DNA from: Rhizobium vallis
GTDB lineage: Bacteria; Pseudomonadota; Alphaproteobacteria; Rhizobiales; Rhizobiaceae
Length of the DNA stretch: 64,000 nucleotides
Reading direction: 5' to 3'
Assembly (NCBI RefSeq): GCF_003985155.1
Contig: NZ_ML133686.1
Coordinates: forward strand, 342,001 to 406,000
The translations under genes were made by a program, and so were the position numbers. Shown in pieces: positions 1 through 6,312 of this stretch. Each line of letters begins with the position of its first letter. Within the stretch, counting starts at the first letter, position 1. The notes under the pieces were generated by a model. The model did no database searches, had not been told where the DNA came from, and saw nothing but the letters and a program-made list of their open reading frames with translations.

Positions 1-1
1 A

Positions 2-478
2 ATCGAGGACGACGAAAAGACCACCAGAACGACCGGCCAGGTCGAGCTGGAATTCGCGATCCCGATCTTCGACACCGGCAAGGCCCGGATGCGCAAGGCC
101 GAAGTGGCATACATGCGCGCGGCGAACCTGCTTGCGGAGAAGGCGGTAAACGTCCGCTCGGAGGCACGCTCCGCCTATGAGGCGTACCGGTCGAACTACG
201 ATATCGCGCGCCACTACCGCAACAATGTCGTGCCGCTGCGCACCAAGGTCGAGGAGGAATCCCTGCTGACCTATAACGGCATGATCTCGAACACCTTCGA
301 GCTGCTCACCGACACGCGCGACAAGATCAACTCCATCCTGCTTTCCGTCAACGCCAAGCGTGATTTCTGGCTCGCCGAAGCCAACCTCGCGCCTGCGATC
401 TACGGCGGTGGCGCGACCAACGCGTCGGCAGAGACCGAAGTCGCCGCTGCCTCCGGCAGCAGCGGCGGCGGTCATTGA
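2..478 (+). CDS. TolC-family outer membrane efflux protein, C-terminal part (truncated by window edge)
   Basis: The reading frame is open from base 2 and runs 158 codons to a TGA, so the N-terminus lies outside the window. The residues IPIFDTGKAR near the start followed by long Ala/Arg/Glu-rich helices (EVAYMRAANL, EARSAYEAYR) are typical of the last helical repeat of TolC-like outer membrane factors, where IPLFDxGxxR is a recurrent motif. The tail is Ala/Gly/Ser-rich. It ends 14 bases before a multicopper oxidase and heads a copper gene set, so it is probably the outer membrane component or a metal-linked TolC homologue of that operon. The family call is good; the substrate is inferred from neighbours only. 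Confidence 0.8.
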   Translation: MEDDEKTTRTTGQVELEFAIPIFDTGKARMRKAEVAYMRAANLLAEKAVNVRSEARSAYEAYRSNYDIARHYRNNVVPLRTKVEEESLLTYNGMISNTFELLTDTRDKINSILLSVNAKRDFWLAEANLAPAIYGGGATNASAETEVAAASGSSGGGH

Positions 479-492
479 GAAAGGAACCCACC

Positions 493-1839
493 ATGTTCAA
501 CAGACGACAACTGTTCGGTGCGAGCGCGGCCCTGCTGGCCGCGGGCGCCTGGACGAAGACCTCGGCGATGGGTCTGCCAGACGCCCCGACAATGGAATCG
601 GCGGACATGCAGCCGCCACTCCACCCGACCTCCGGCCCGGATTATCAGCCGGTCGTCACCCTCAACGGCTGGACCCTGCCCCACCGGATGAACAACGGCG
701 TCAAGGAGTTCCACCTCGTCGCCGAGCCGGTCGAACGCGAGATGGCCGACGGCATGACCGCCTATCTCTGGGGCTATAACGGCCAGTCTCCGGGTCCGAC
801 CATCGAGGCGGTCGAAGGCGACCGGGTGCGCATCTTCGTCACCAACAAGCTGCCGGAACACACGACGATCCACTGGCACGGCATGATCCTGCCTTCGGGC
901 ATGGACGGCGTCGGCGGGCTGACGCAGCCGCATATCCCAGTCGGCAAGACCTATGTCTACGAGTTCGACCTCGTAAAATCAGGCACCTTCATGTACCACC
1001 CGCATTCCGACGAGATGGTGCAGATGGCCATGGGCATGATGGGCTTCTTCGTCGTCCATCCCAAGGATCCGACGTTCATGCGCGTCGACCGTGACTTCGT
1101 CTTCCTGCTCAACGCCTACGACATCGATCCCGGCTCCTATGTGCCGAGGATCATGGAGATGACCGACTTCAACATGTGGTGCTGGAACAGCCGCGTGTTT
1201 CCGGACATCAGCCCGCTGGTCGTTTCCAGGAATGACCGGGTGCGGGTGCGGGTCGGCAACCTGACTATGACCAACCATCCCGTTCACATGCATGGTTACG
1301 ACTTCGAGGTGACATGCACGGATGGCGGATGGGTGCGGCCGGAAGCACGGTGGCCGGAGGTGAGCATCGATATCCCCGTCGGGGCGATGCGCGCCTATGA
1401 GTTCGACGCCAAATACCTCGGCGACTGGGCGATCCACTGCCACAAGTCGCATCACACGATGAACGCGATGGGCCACGACATCCCGACCTTCATCGGCGCT
1501 GACAAGTCAAAACTCGCCGAGAAGATCAGGAAGCTTCAGCCGGACTACATGCCCATGGGCACCAAGGGCATGGCCGACATGGGCGAAATGGAAATGCCCA
1601 TTCCCGAGAACACCGTCCCGATGATGACCGGCTGGGGACCGCACGGCCCGATCGAGATGGGCGGCATGTTCTCGGTCGTGAAGGTCCGCGAGGGCATCTC
1701 GGCGGACGATTACTCGGATCCCGGCTGGTACGAAAACCCGCCCGGAACGCAGGCCTGGGAGTGGATCGGCGAGCTGCCGGACGCGACCAAAGCCAACGAC
1801 GCGAAGACGCAAATCACGCCGAAGCCGACGAACGGCTGA
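493..1839 (+). CDS. Tat-exported multicopper oxidase (copper tolerance type)
   Basis: A 448-residue protein beginning with a twin-arginine signal (FNRRQLFGASAALLAAGAW), implying folded export to the periplasm. Multicopper oxidase ligand motifs are visible: HTTIHWHG and MYHPHSDE in the first cupredoxin domain, NHPVHMHG and the type 1/3 site IHCHKSHHTMNAMGH near the C-terminus. Met-rich stretches follow (MPMGTKGMADMGEMEMP), as in copper-resistance oxidases. The predicted role is oxidation of Cu(I) in the periplasm. The ATG at 493 is chosen because AAGGAA lies about eight bases upstream and the twin-Arg signal follows at once. Cupredoxin, CusF-like and DUF411 genes follow in the same direction with short gaps. 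Confidence 0.9.
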   Translation: MFNRRQLFGASAALLAAGAWTKTSAMGLPDAPTMESADMQPPLHPTSGPDYQPVVTLNGWTLPHRMNNGVKEFHLVAEPVEREMADGMTAYLWGYNGQSPGPTIEAVEGDRVRIFVTNKLPEHTTIHWHGMILPSGMDGVGGLTQPHIPVGKTYVYEFDLVKSGTFMYHPHSDEMVQMAMGMMGFFVVHPKDPTFMRVDRDFVFLLNAYDIDPGSYVPRIMEMTDFNMWCWNSRVFPDISPLVVSRNDRVRVRVGNLTMTNHPVHMHGYDFEVTCTDGGWVRPEARWPEVSIDIPVGAMRAYEFDAKYLGDWAIHCHKSHHTMNAMGHDIPTFIGADKSKLAEKIRKLQPDYMPMGTKGMADMGEMEMPIPENTVPMMTGWGPHGPIEMGGMFSVVKVREGISADDYSDPGWYENPPGTQAWEWIGELPDATKANDAKTQITPKPTNG

Positions 1840-1873
1840 GGCTCAACATCCCACATCAAAAAAGGATCTACGC

Positions 1874-2353
1874 ATGAAGAATTATCTATTGGCACTGGCA
1901 CTCGCGGCGCTCGCAACTCCCGCTCTCGCTTCCGGCAACCACGCCGGCGGCCACGGTGAGAAAATGGCGGTTGGCGAGCCTGGCGACAAAGCGAAGGCGA
2001 CGCAGACGATCCGCGTCACGATGAAGGAGACCGACGACGGCAAGATGCTGTTCACCCCGGCCGTCTTCAACGTCCGCAAGGGACAGACGGTCAAGATCGC
2101 GATCAAGAATGCCGGTACCGTCGACCACGAATTCGTGCTCGATCAGGAAGACAAGATCCTGGAGCACAAGAAGGTGATGGAGAAGTTCCCGGAAATGGAA
2201 CATGCCGACGCCAATTCCATCCGTCTTCCGGCCGGTCAATCCGGCGAGATCGTCTGGAAGTTCACCACCGATGGCGAGTTCAAATTCGCCTGCCTGATCC
2301 CCGGCCACTACGAAGCTGGCATGCACGGCGACGTCAGCGTCGCCGGGAAGTAA
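1874..2353 (+). CDS. Exported cupredoxin-family copper-binding protein
   Basis: A 159-residue protein with a Sec signal peptide (MKNYLLALALAALATPALAS) and then a His/Gly-rich stretch. The C-terminal half is a cupredoxin fold: FNVRKGQTVKI, DHEFVLD, and the ligand loop FACLIPGHYEAGM, which together supply the His, Cys, His and Met ligands of a type 1 copper site. It probably carries electrons or copper for the upstream multicopper oxidase. The preceding AAAGGATCTACGC provides a ribosome site. It lies 34 bases after the oxidase and 23 bases before the CusF-like gene, consistent with one transcript. Confidence 0.88.
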   Translation: MKNYLLALALAALATPALASGNHAGGHGEKMAVGEPGDKAKATQTIRVTMKETDDGKMLFTPAVFNVRKGQTVKIAIKNAGTVDHEFVLDQEDKILEHKKVMEKFPEMEHADANSIRLPAGQSGEIVWKFTTDGEFKFACLIPGHYEAGMHGDVSVAGK

Positions 2354-2376
2354 CCCTCGATAAAGGAGCCCTGAAC

Positions 2377-2664
2377 ATGAAATCCGCAATGATCAAATTC
2401 GGCGTAGCCGCCCTCATCTCCGCCAGCGCGGCCTTCGGCGCCTTCGCTGAGGAGTTTACCAAGGGCGTCGTCAACAAGGTCGACGCCAAGGCGCAGAAGG
2501 TCACCATCAAGCATGAGGACCTGAAGAACCTCGATATGCCCGCGATGACGATGGTCTTCCGCGTCGAAGACCCGGCCCTGCTGGAAAAGCTTAAGGAAGG
2601 CTCGAGCATCGAGTTCGTTGCCGAACGTGTGAACGGCAAGCTGACCGTCACCGAAGTAAAATAG
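2377..2664 (+). CDS. CusF-like periplasmic copper-binding protein
   Basis: A 95-residue protein with a signal peptide (about 24 residues, ending AFA-EE) and one small beta-barrel domain. The family signature is visible: a His in KHEDLKNLDMPAMTMVF, where the His, the aromatic-adjacent Met pair and the DMPAMTM core correspond to CusF copper ligands. CusF proteins pass Cu(I)/Ag(I) to efflux systems, fitting the adjacent TolC-like protein. AAGGAG lies at a good distance from the ATG. A strong hairpin follows the stop codon. Confidence 0.88.
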   Translation: MKSAMIKFGVAALISASAAFGAFAEEFTKGVVNKVDAKAQKVTIKHEDLKNLDMPAMTMVFRVEDPALLEKLKEGSSIEFVAERVNGKLTVTEVK

Positions 2665-2670
2665 CAGACT

Positions 2671-2700
2671 CCTGCCGCCCGGATGGGTCCGGGCGGCAGG
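2671..2700 (+). terminator. 13-bp perfect stem-loop after the CusF-like gene
   Basis: CCTGCCGCCCGGA pairs perfectly with TCCGGGCGGCAGG around a TGGG loop. No T-run follows, so it may be an attenuator or mRNA-stability element between the CusF-like gene and the DUF411 gene and not a full intrinsic terminator. Confidence 0.6.
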
Positions 2701-2719
2701 ACGTTGAGGAGTGGAGACG

Positions 2720-3181
2720 ATGCACAGGAGAAGCTTCATCACAATGGCGGCATCCACGCTGCTATTCCACGGCCGAGGGGTCTTCGCCGCCACGCCGGCG
2801 AAGATGACGGTCTACAAGGATCCGAACTGCGGTTGCTGCCATGAATGGTCGAAGGCGATAGCTGCGGCCGGATTTTCCGTCGACGCCCGCGACACCGACG
2901 ACCTTGCCGCAGTCAAGGCGCGGCTGGGCGTGCCTGCCGACCTGGAGGGCTGCCACACCGCCGTCGTCGAAGAATATTACCTCGAGGGACACGTGCCGCT
3001 CGAGGCCATCCAGCGCCTGCTGCGGGAGCGACCGCCGCTCCGGGGGCTCGCCGTGCCGGGCATGCCGCCGGGCTCGCTTGGGATGGGCGAGGACCCGCAG
3101 GCATCCTACGACGTCTATGCAATCCCCACGGCGACCCGCGCGCCATACCTGTTCATGGAGGTCCGTCCACGGAAGGGTTGA
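2720..3181 (+). CDS. DUF411 metal-binding protein (copper cluster)
   Basis: A 153-residue exported protein. The N-terminus has Arg-Arg before a hydrophobic stretch (HRRSFITMAASTLLF), compatible with Sec or Tat export. DUF411 hallmarks are present: YKDPNCGCCHEW, then EGCHTAVVEEYYLEGHVP and GLAVPGMPPGS. Homologues are found beside copper resistance genes and probably bind copper through the Cys motifs; the exact role is not established. The ATG at 2720 is preferred over an in-frame GTG at 2711 because AGGAG sits eight bases before it. Confidence 0.85.
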   Translation: MHRRSFITMAASTLLFHGRGVFAATPAKMTVYKDPNCGCCHEWSKAIAAAGFSVDARDTDDLAAVKARLGVPADLEGCHTAVVEEYYLEGHVPLEAIQRLLRERPPLRGLAVPGMPPGSLGMGEDPQASYDVYAIPTATRAPYLFMEVRPRKG

Positions 3182-3185
3182 CGCC

Positions 3186-3201
3186 GCGACCGATCGGTCG
3201 C
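3186..3201. repeat. Perfect 16-bp palindrome after the DUF411 gene
   Basis: GCGACCGATCGGTCGC is its own reverse complement and lies five bases past the stop of the DUF411 gene, between it and a convergent gene. It may help end transcription or bind a dimeric protein. No T-tract accompanies it. Confidence 0.4.
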
Positions 3202-3214
3202 GCCGCAATACCGC

Positions 3215-3577
3215 TCAGGAAGCTGGAGCGTTGCACAGCCTCGCCCAGAGATCGTGCTTCCAGTCGGTTCCCGGCCGGGCCGAAACGTCGACTGCATATT
3301 CGGCGGAATTGACGCGTACCGTGGCGGGGGAAATGCAGCGCACACTCGCCTCGTGCCTTCCTCCGTCCTGATAGAACACGGCCCCGCCGCGGTCGATTTC
3401 TGACAGCGTGATGACGACGTCGAAATCGAAGGCGGGATCGTGGGCAGGTTCGCCTTTGGCCAGACTGAGGCTCACCGAGCGGCTGCCGTCGAACGCAGTC
3501 GTGTAGAAGACGGCTGATGCAGCCGACGTCGACACGGACTGGAAGCAAAGGATCAGGGGTAGAAGGATTCGACGCAT
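3215..3577 (-). CDS. Hypothetical exported small protein
   Basis: A 120-residue protein with a clear Sec signal (MRRILLPLILCFQSVSTSAASA). The mature part has a pair of Cys residues (VRCISPAT near the middle, ARLCNAPAS at the end) and alternating hydrophobic beta-type segments, suggesting a small disulphide-stabilised periplasmic protein. No family was recognised. The start at 3577 is chosen over an in-frame codon at 3601 because the signal peptide starts there and GAGGGGAAG precedes it. It is convergent with the copper operon and probably independent of it. Confidence 0.6.
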   Translation of the reverse strand: MRRILLPLILCFQSVSTSAASAVFYTTAFDGSRSVSLSLAKGEPAHDPAFDFDVVITLSEIDRGGAVFYQDGGRHEASVRCISPATVRVNSAEYAVDVSARPGTDWKHDLWARLCNAPAS

Positions 3578-3693
3578 CTTCCCCTCTCTTGGGTCATGCA
3601 CGTTGATCCTATCATAGCCTCGCAGTTTTCGAAATCAGCGGGGGCAGAGCTTAAGGCTGAACTGTAAGCGATATCGGCCTCGGCCTTATGTCG

Positions 3694-4578
3694 TCAGCCA
3701 AACCGTTCCACCAAGTGGTCGATCGCCGTCCGCAGCATCGCTGTCGGCCGCCGGTTCGGGGCGTAGATGAGGAACATCGGGACAGGTCTGTAGGACCATT
3801 CCGGCAGCACCTGCTCAAGCCGTCCTTCGGCGATATCTGCAGCGAGCAGCAGTTCCGGCTGAAGCACAATTCCGGCGCCGCTGAGTGCCGCCATGCGCAG
3901 CGCGGCCCCCTGGTTTGTCGAGAATTTTCCGGAAATCAACACATCGCGCATTTCGCCGTCCGGCCCGACAAGGTGCCAGCGATCCTGCATACGCCAATAG
4001 GAGTGGCCAAGGCAGAGGTGGTTGGTCAGAGCCTCGGGCGAGGCCGGCCGTCCATGGCGGGCGAGATAATCAGGCGAGGCAGCGAGAATCCGCCGGTAGG
4101 GCGTGAGCGGGCGGGCGACCAGGCTGCTGTCCGACAGCGGACCGATATGGATGCCGAGCTCGAAACCCTCGCCGACGAGGTCATGGACATTGTTGTCGAG
4201 CGATAGCTCGATGCTGACGTCGGGATAGGCATTCTGGTAGTCGATCAGCGCCGGCACCAAGACTTGCGTCCCGAAGCTGACCGGTGCCACCAGCCGAAGC
4301 CGGCCGCGCGGCGCTGCTTGCAGCTCGCTTGCCGAAGCCTCGGCCAGCGCCACTTCGGAAAGTGCGCGCTTGCAGCGCTCGTAATAGAGCTGGCCAACCT
4401 CCGTCAGCTGATGGCGTCGCGTGGTGCGATGGATCAGCTTCGCCCCAAGCCGGGTCTCGATCGTCTTGATGTGCTTGGCGACCATGGCGGGCGACACTTG
4501 CGCGATCTCTGCGGCCGCAGCGAAACTGCCGTTGTCGATGACCCTGACGAACATCGCCATGCCGGCCAGCTTGTCCAT
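3694..4578 (-). CDS. LysR-family transcriptional regulator
   Basis: A 294-residue protein with the LysR arrangement: N-terminal winged helix-turn-helix (MFVRVIDNGSFAAAAEIAQVSPAMVAKHIKTIETRLGA in shorter pieces: GSFAAAAE, SPAMVAKHIK, ETRLGAKLIHR), then a periplasmic-binding-protein-like effector domain (RGRLRLVAPVSFG, LSDSSLVARPLTP). It is divergent from the tautomerase gene at 4704 with 125 bases between the starts, the usual LysR layout for regulating a neighbour. The inducer is unknown. Confidence 0.88.
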   Translation of the reverse strand: MDKLAGMAMFVRVIDNGSFAAAAEIAQVSPAMVAKHIKTIETRLGAKLIHRTTRRHQLTEVGQLYYERCKRALSEVALAEASASELQAAPRGRLRLVAPVSFGTQVLVPALIDYQNAYPDVSIELSLDNNVHDLVGEGFELGIHIGPLSDSSLVARPLTPYRRILAASPDYLARHGRPASPEALTNHLCLGHSYWRMQDRWHLVGPDGEMRDVLISGKFSTNQGAALRMAALSGAGIVLQPELLLAADIAEGRLEQVLPEWSYRPVPMFLIYAPNRRPTAMLRTAIDHLVERFG

Positions 4579-4703
4579 GATTGCCTACTTCCAGGTTTCG
4601 AATGACGATACCTGGAGCTTATTTATCAACCTGAACATTTACAACATAGTCGCCATGCTCGCGCCAAAGCGACGGGCATTCCCAACGTGACCAAGGAGAA
4701 AAC

Positions 4704-4889
4704 ATGCCCATTCTTCACCTGCAGATGCATCCCGGCCGCACCGACGATCAGAAGCGCGCTTTCGTGCGCGAAGCGACCAAAGCCGCCGTCGAAACCCTGG
4801 CATGCCCGCCGGAATCGCTGGAAATCCTGATCACGGAAATCGCTAAGGATTCCTGGGCGGTCGGCGGCAAGCTGAAATCTGAAGCGTGA
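4704..4889 (+). CDS. 4-oxalocrotonate tautomerase-family protein
   Basis: A 61-residue protein beginning Met-Pro, so Pro would be the catalytic N-terminal base after Met removal. The family pattern is clear: MPILHLQMHPGRTDDQKRAF, then TKAAVETLACPPESLEILI and a C-terminal WAVGGK. The length is right for the small hexameric 4-OT group. AAGGAG sits upstream. The physiological substrate cannot be read from sequence; the divergent LysR gene suggests an inducible aromatic or small-molecule response. Confidence 0.85.
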   Translation: MPILHLQMHPGRTDDQKRAFVREATKAAVETLACPPESLEILITEIAKDSWAVGGKLKSEA

Positions 4890-4949
4890 GAGAGGACTCG
4901 AAGCGTCGAAGGTTCGAACTGTGGGGGCCCGCCGCCATGGTATTGGACA

Positions 4950-4970
4950 GGGAGCCGGCGCTCGGCTCCC
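4950..4970. repeat. Perfect stem-loop between convergent genes
   Basis: GGGAGCCG pairs with CGGCTCCC around a five-base loop, between the tautomerase gene and the convergent DUF982 gene. There is no T-run on either side, so it is at best a weak bidirectional terminator. Confidence 0.4.
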
Positions 4971-5016
4971 GGCGCAAACCTAACGTCAAAAGGCGGGTAG
5001 ACCCTTGAAATAAGGC

Positions 5017-5328
5017 CTATGTTCGCATCATTGGAGGAAGGTCCAGTCGTCGCTCTCCAACTCCCTGCGGGACGAGCGATAGAGCAGCGATACCCGCCTC
5101 GTCGGCCGCACGCAGAAGCGCTTCACGGAATTCTTCCGGGGCAATTTTCCCGCTCAATGCGTCAACGCACGCTTTCACGGCAGCGACGTATTCCTCGCCA
5201 TCATCGCAAGGCCAGTCATTGATCAGGAGACGCGCCGCGTCTCCCAGTGTCCATACGATCTTGCGAGATGCCGGGCCTCGCAAAGCAAACCCAACCGGCG
5301 TGAATGCTGATGATGTATTCCAGCACAT
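5017..5328 (-). CDS. DUF982 family protein
   Basis: A 103-residue protein with the DUF982 pattern common in multicopy rhizobial genes: a tryptophan-containing segment (RKIVWTLGDAARLLINDWP), an acidic Gly-Glu-Glu-Tyr turn, a helix with Cys (AAVKACVDALSGKI) and PEEFREALLRAADEAGI. GAGG lies upstream of the ATG. The function of the family is unknown. The gene is not obviously co-transcribed with its neighbours. Confidence 0.75.
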   Translation of the reverse strand: MCWNTSSAFTPVGFALRGPASRKIVWTLGDAARLLINDWPCDDGEEYVAAVKACVDALSGKIAPEEFREALLRAADEAGIAALSLVPQGVGERRLDLPPMMRT

Positions 5329-5655
5329 GTCCTCGACCCCTCAAGGAACGGGTACTCAGTCCCACACTCAATATACGCGCGTATTTTGAAATTTGGAATT
5401 GAAAACTGTCGAGGGGCACCGCTTCAACGCGAGGCTGTCGAATGAAGAAGAAAGGCCGCTCCGACCTTATGTCCGAGTGCCCTGCGCTGCGTCGATAAGT
5501 GTTGCGCTGATGGACGAATTACGGTCACCGGACTTTGCCTGACGCTTCGACCGCTCTCGGCAAAACTGCAGGCCTACAGATGCACTTTGCACTTCATGCA
5601 GTTGACAGGCCGGGACGGTTCTTTCATCTGGAGCGCCAGATCAGGAGCATCTCAC
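5329..5655. other. Intergenic region without a supported gene
   Basis: About 330 bases between the DUF982 and GNAT genes, which point away from each other. The segment near 5380 is AT-rich (ATATACGCGCGTATTTTGAAATTTGG), suitable for a promoter, but no clear -35/-10 pair or palindrome is assigned. No ORF here has a convincing start or coding character. Confidence 0.5.
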
Positions 5656-6135
5656 ATGACCCTTACCGTACGCCCCGCGACGCCTTTAGACGCGGCAACG
5701 ATCCTGCGATTCGTCCGCGAATTGGCCGACTATGAAAAGGCGATCCACGAGGTCGAGGCGACCGAGGAGAGCACGCGTGCGGCGATCTTCGGCGACGGTT
5801 CTGTCACGCATGCGCTGATCTGCGAACGCGAAGGCCAAGCGATCGGCATGGCGGTCTATTTCTTCAGCTATTCGACTTGGCAGGCGAAGAACGGCCTTTA
5901 TCTGGAAGATCTCTACGTAACACCGGACGCACGCGGCTCGGGGGCCGGCAAGGCGCTGTTGCGGCGCTTAGCACAGATCGCGGTAGAGAAGAGCTGCGGC
6001 CGCTTTGAATGGAGTGTGCTCGACTGGAACGAACCTTCGATCCGCGTCTATGAGGCGATCGGCGCGGAGCCGCAGAAGGAATGGATCCGCTATCGGATGG
6101 CGGGAGAGACGCTGGCGGCGTTTGCCCGCGGCTAG
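5656..6135 (+). CDS. GNAT-family N-acetyltransferase
   Basis: A 159-residue acetyltransferase. Visible motifs are RPATPLDAATILRFVRELA at the N-terminus, the motif A region LEDLYVTPDARGSGAGKALL (acetyl-CoA pyrophosphate loop R-G-x-G-x-G/A) and a C-terminal WNEPSIRVYEAIGAEP typical of the spermidine/diamine acetyltransferase-like branch. The ATG at 5656 is chosen because AGGAG is eight bases before it; an in-frame codon at 5587 lacks such a site. The substrate is uncertain. Confidence 0.85.
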   Translation: MTLTVRPATPLDAATILRFVRELADYEKAIHEVEATEESTRAAIFGDGSVTHALICEREGQAIGMAVYFFSYSTWQAKNGLYLEDLYVTPDARGSGAGKALLRRLAQIAVEKSCGRFEWSVLDWNEPSIRVYEAIGAEPQKEWIRYRMAGETLAAFARG

Positions 6136-6312
6136 AATTCGAAGCAATTGCTGAAGCACTCAAGGGTCAACGGTAGCTAGCAAGGGGTCAGGCATCATCG
6201 ATGCCGGCCTCTCCCTCTTCTTCCCGGCGGGGAGTACCACATCCCGAAATCATCCCGCCCAGATGCCAGCGACACACCGCTTTCCTCCTTCAGTCCCCAC
6301 GCTCCTGCTCGC

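Noticed and set aside
3186..3201. Intrinsic terminator at the DUF411 palindrome
   Set aside because: There is no loop to speak of and no T-run; kept only as a palindrome.
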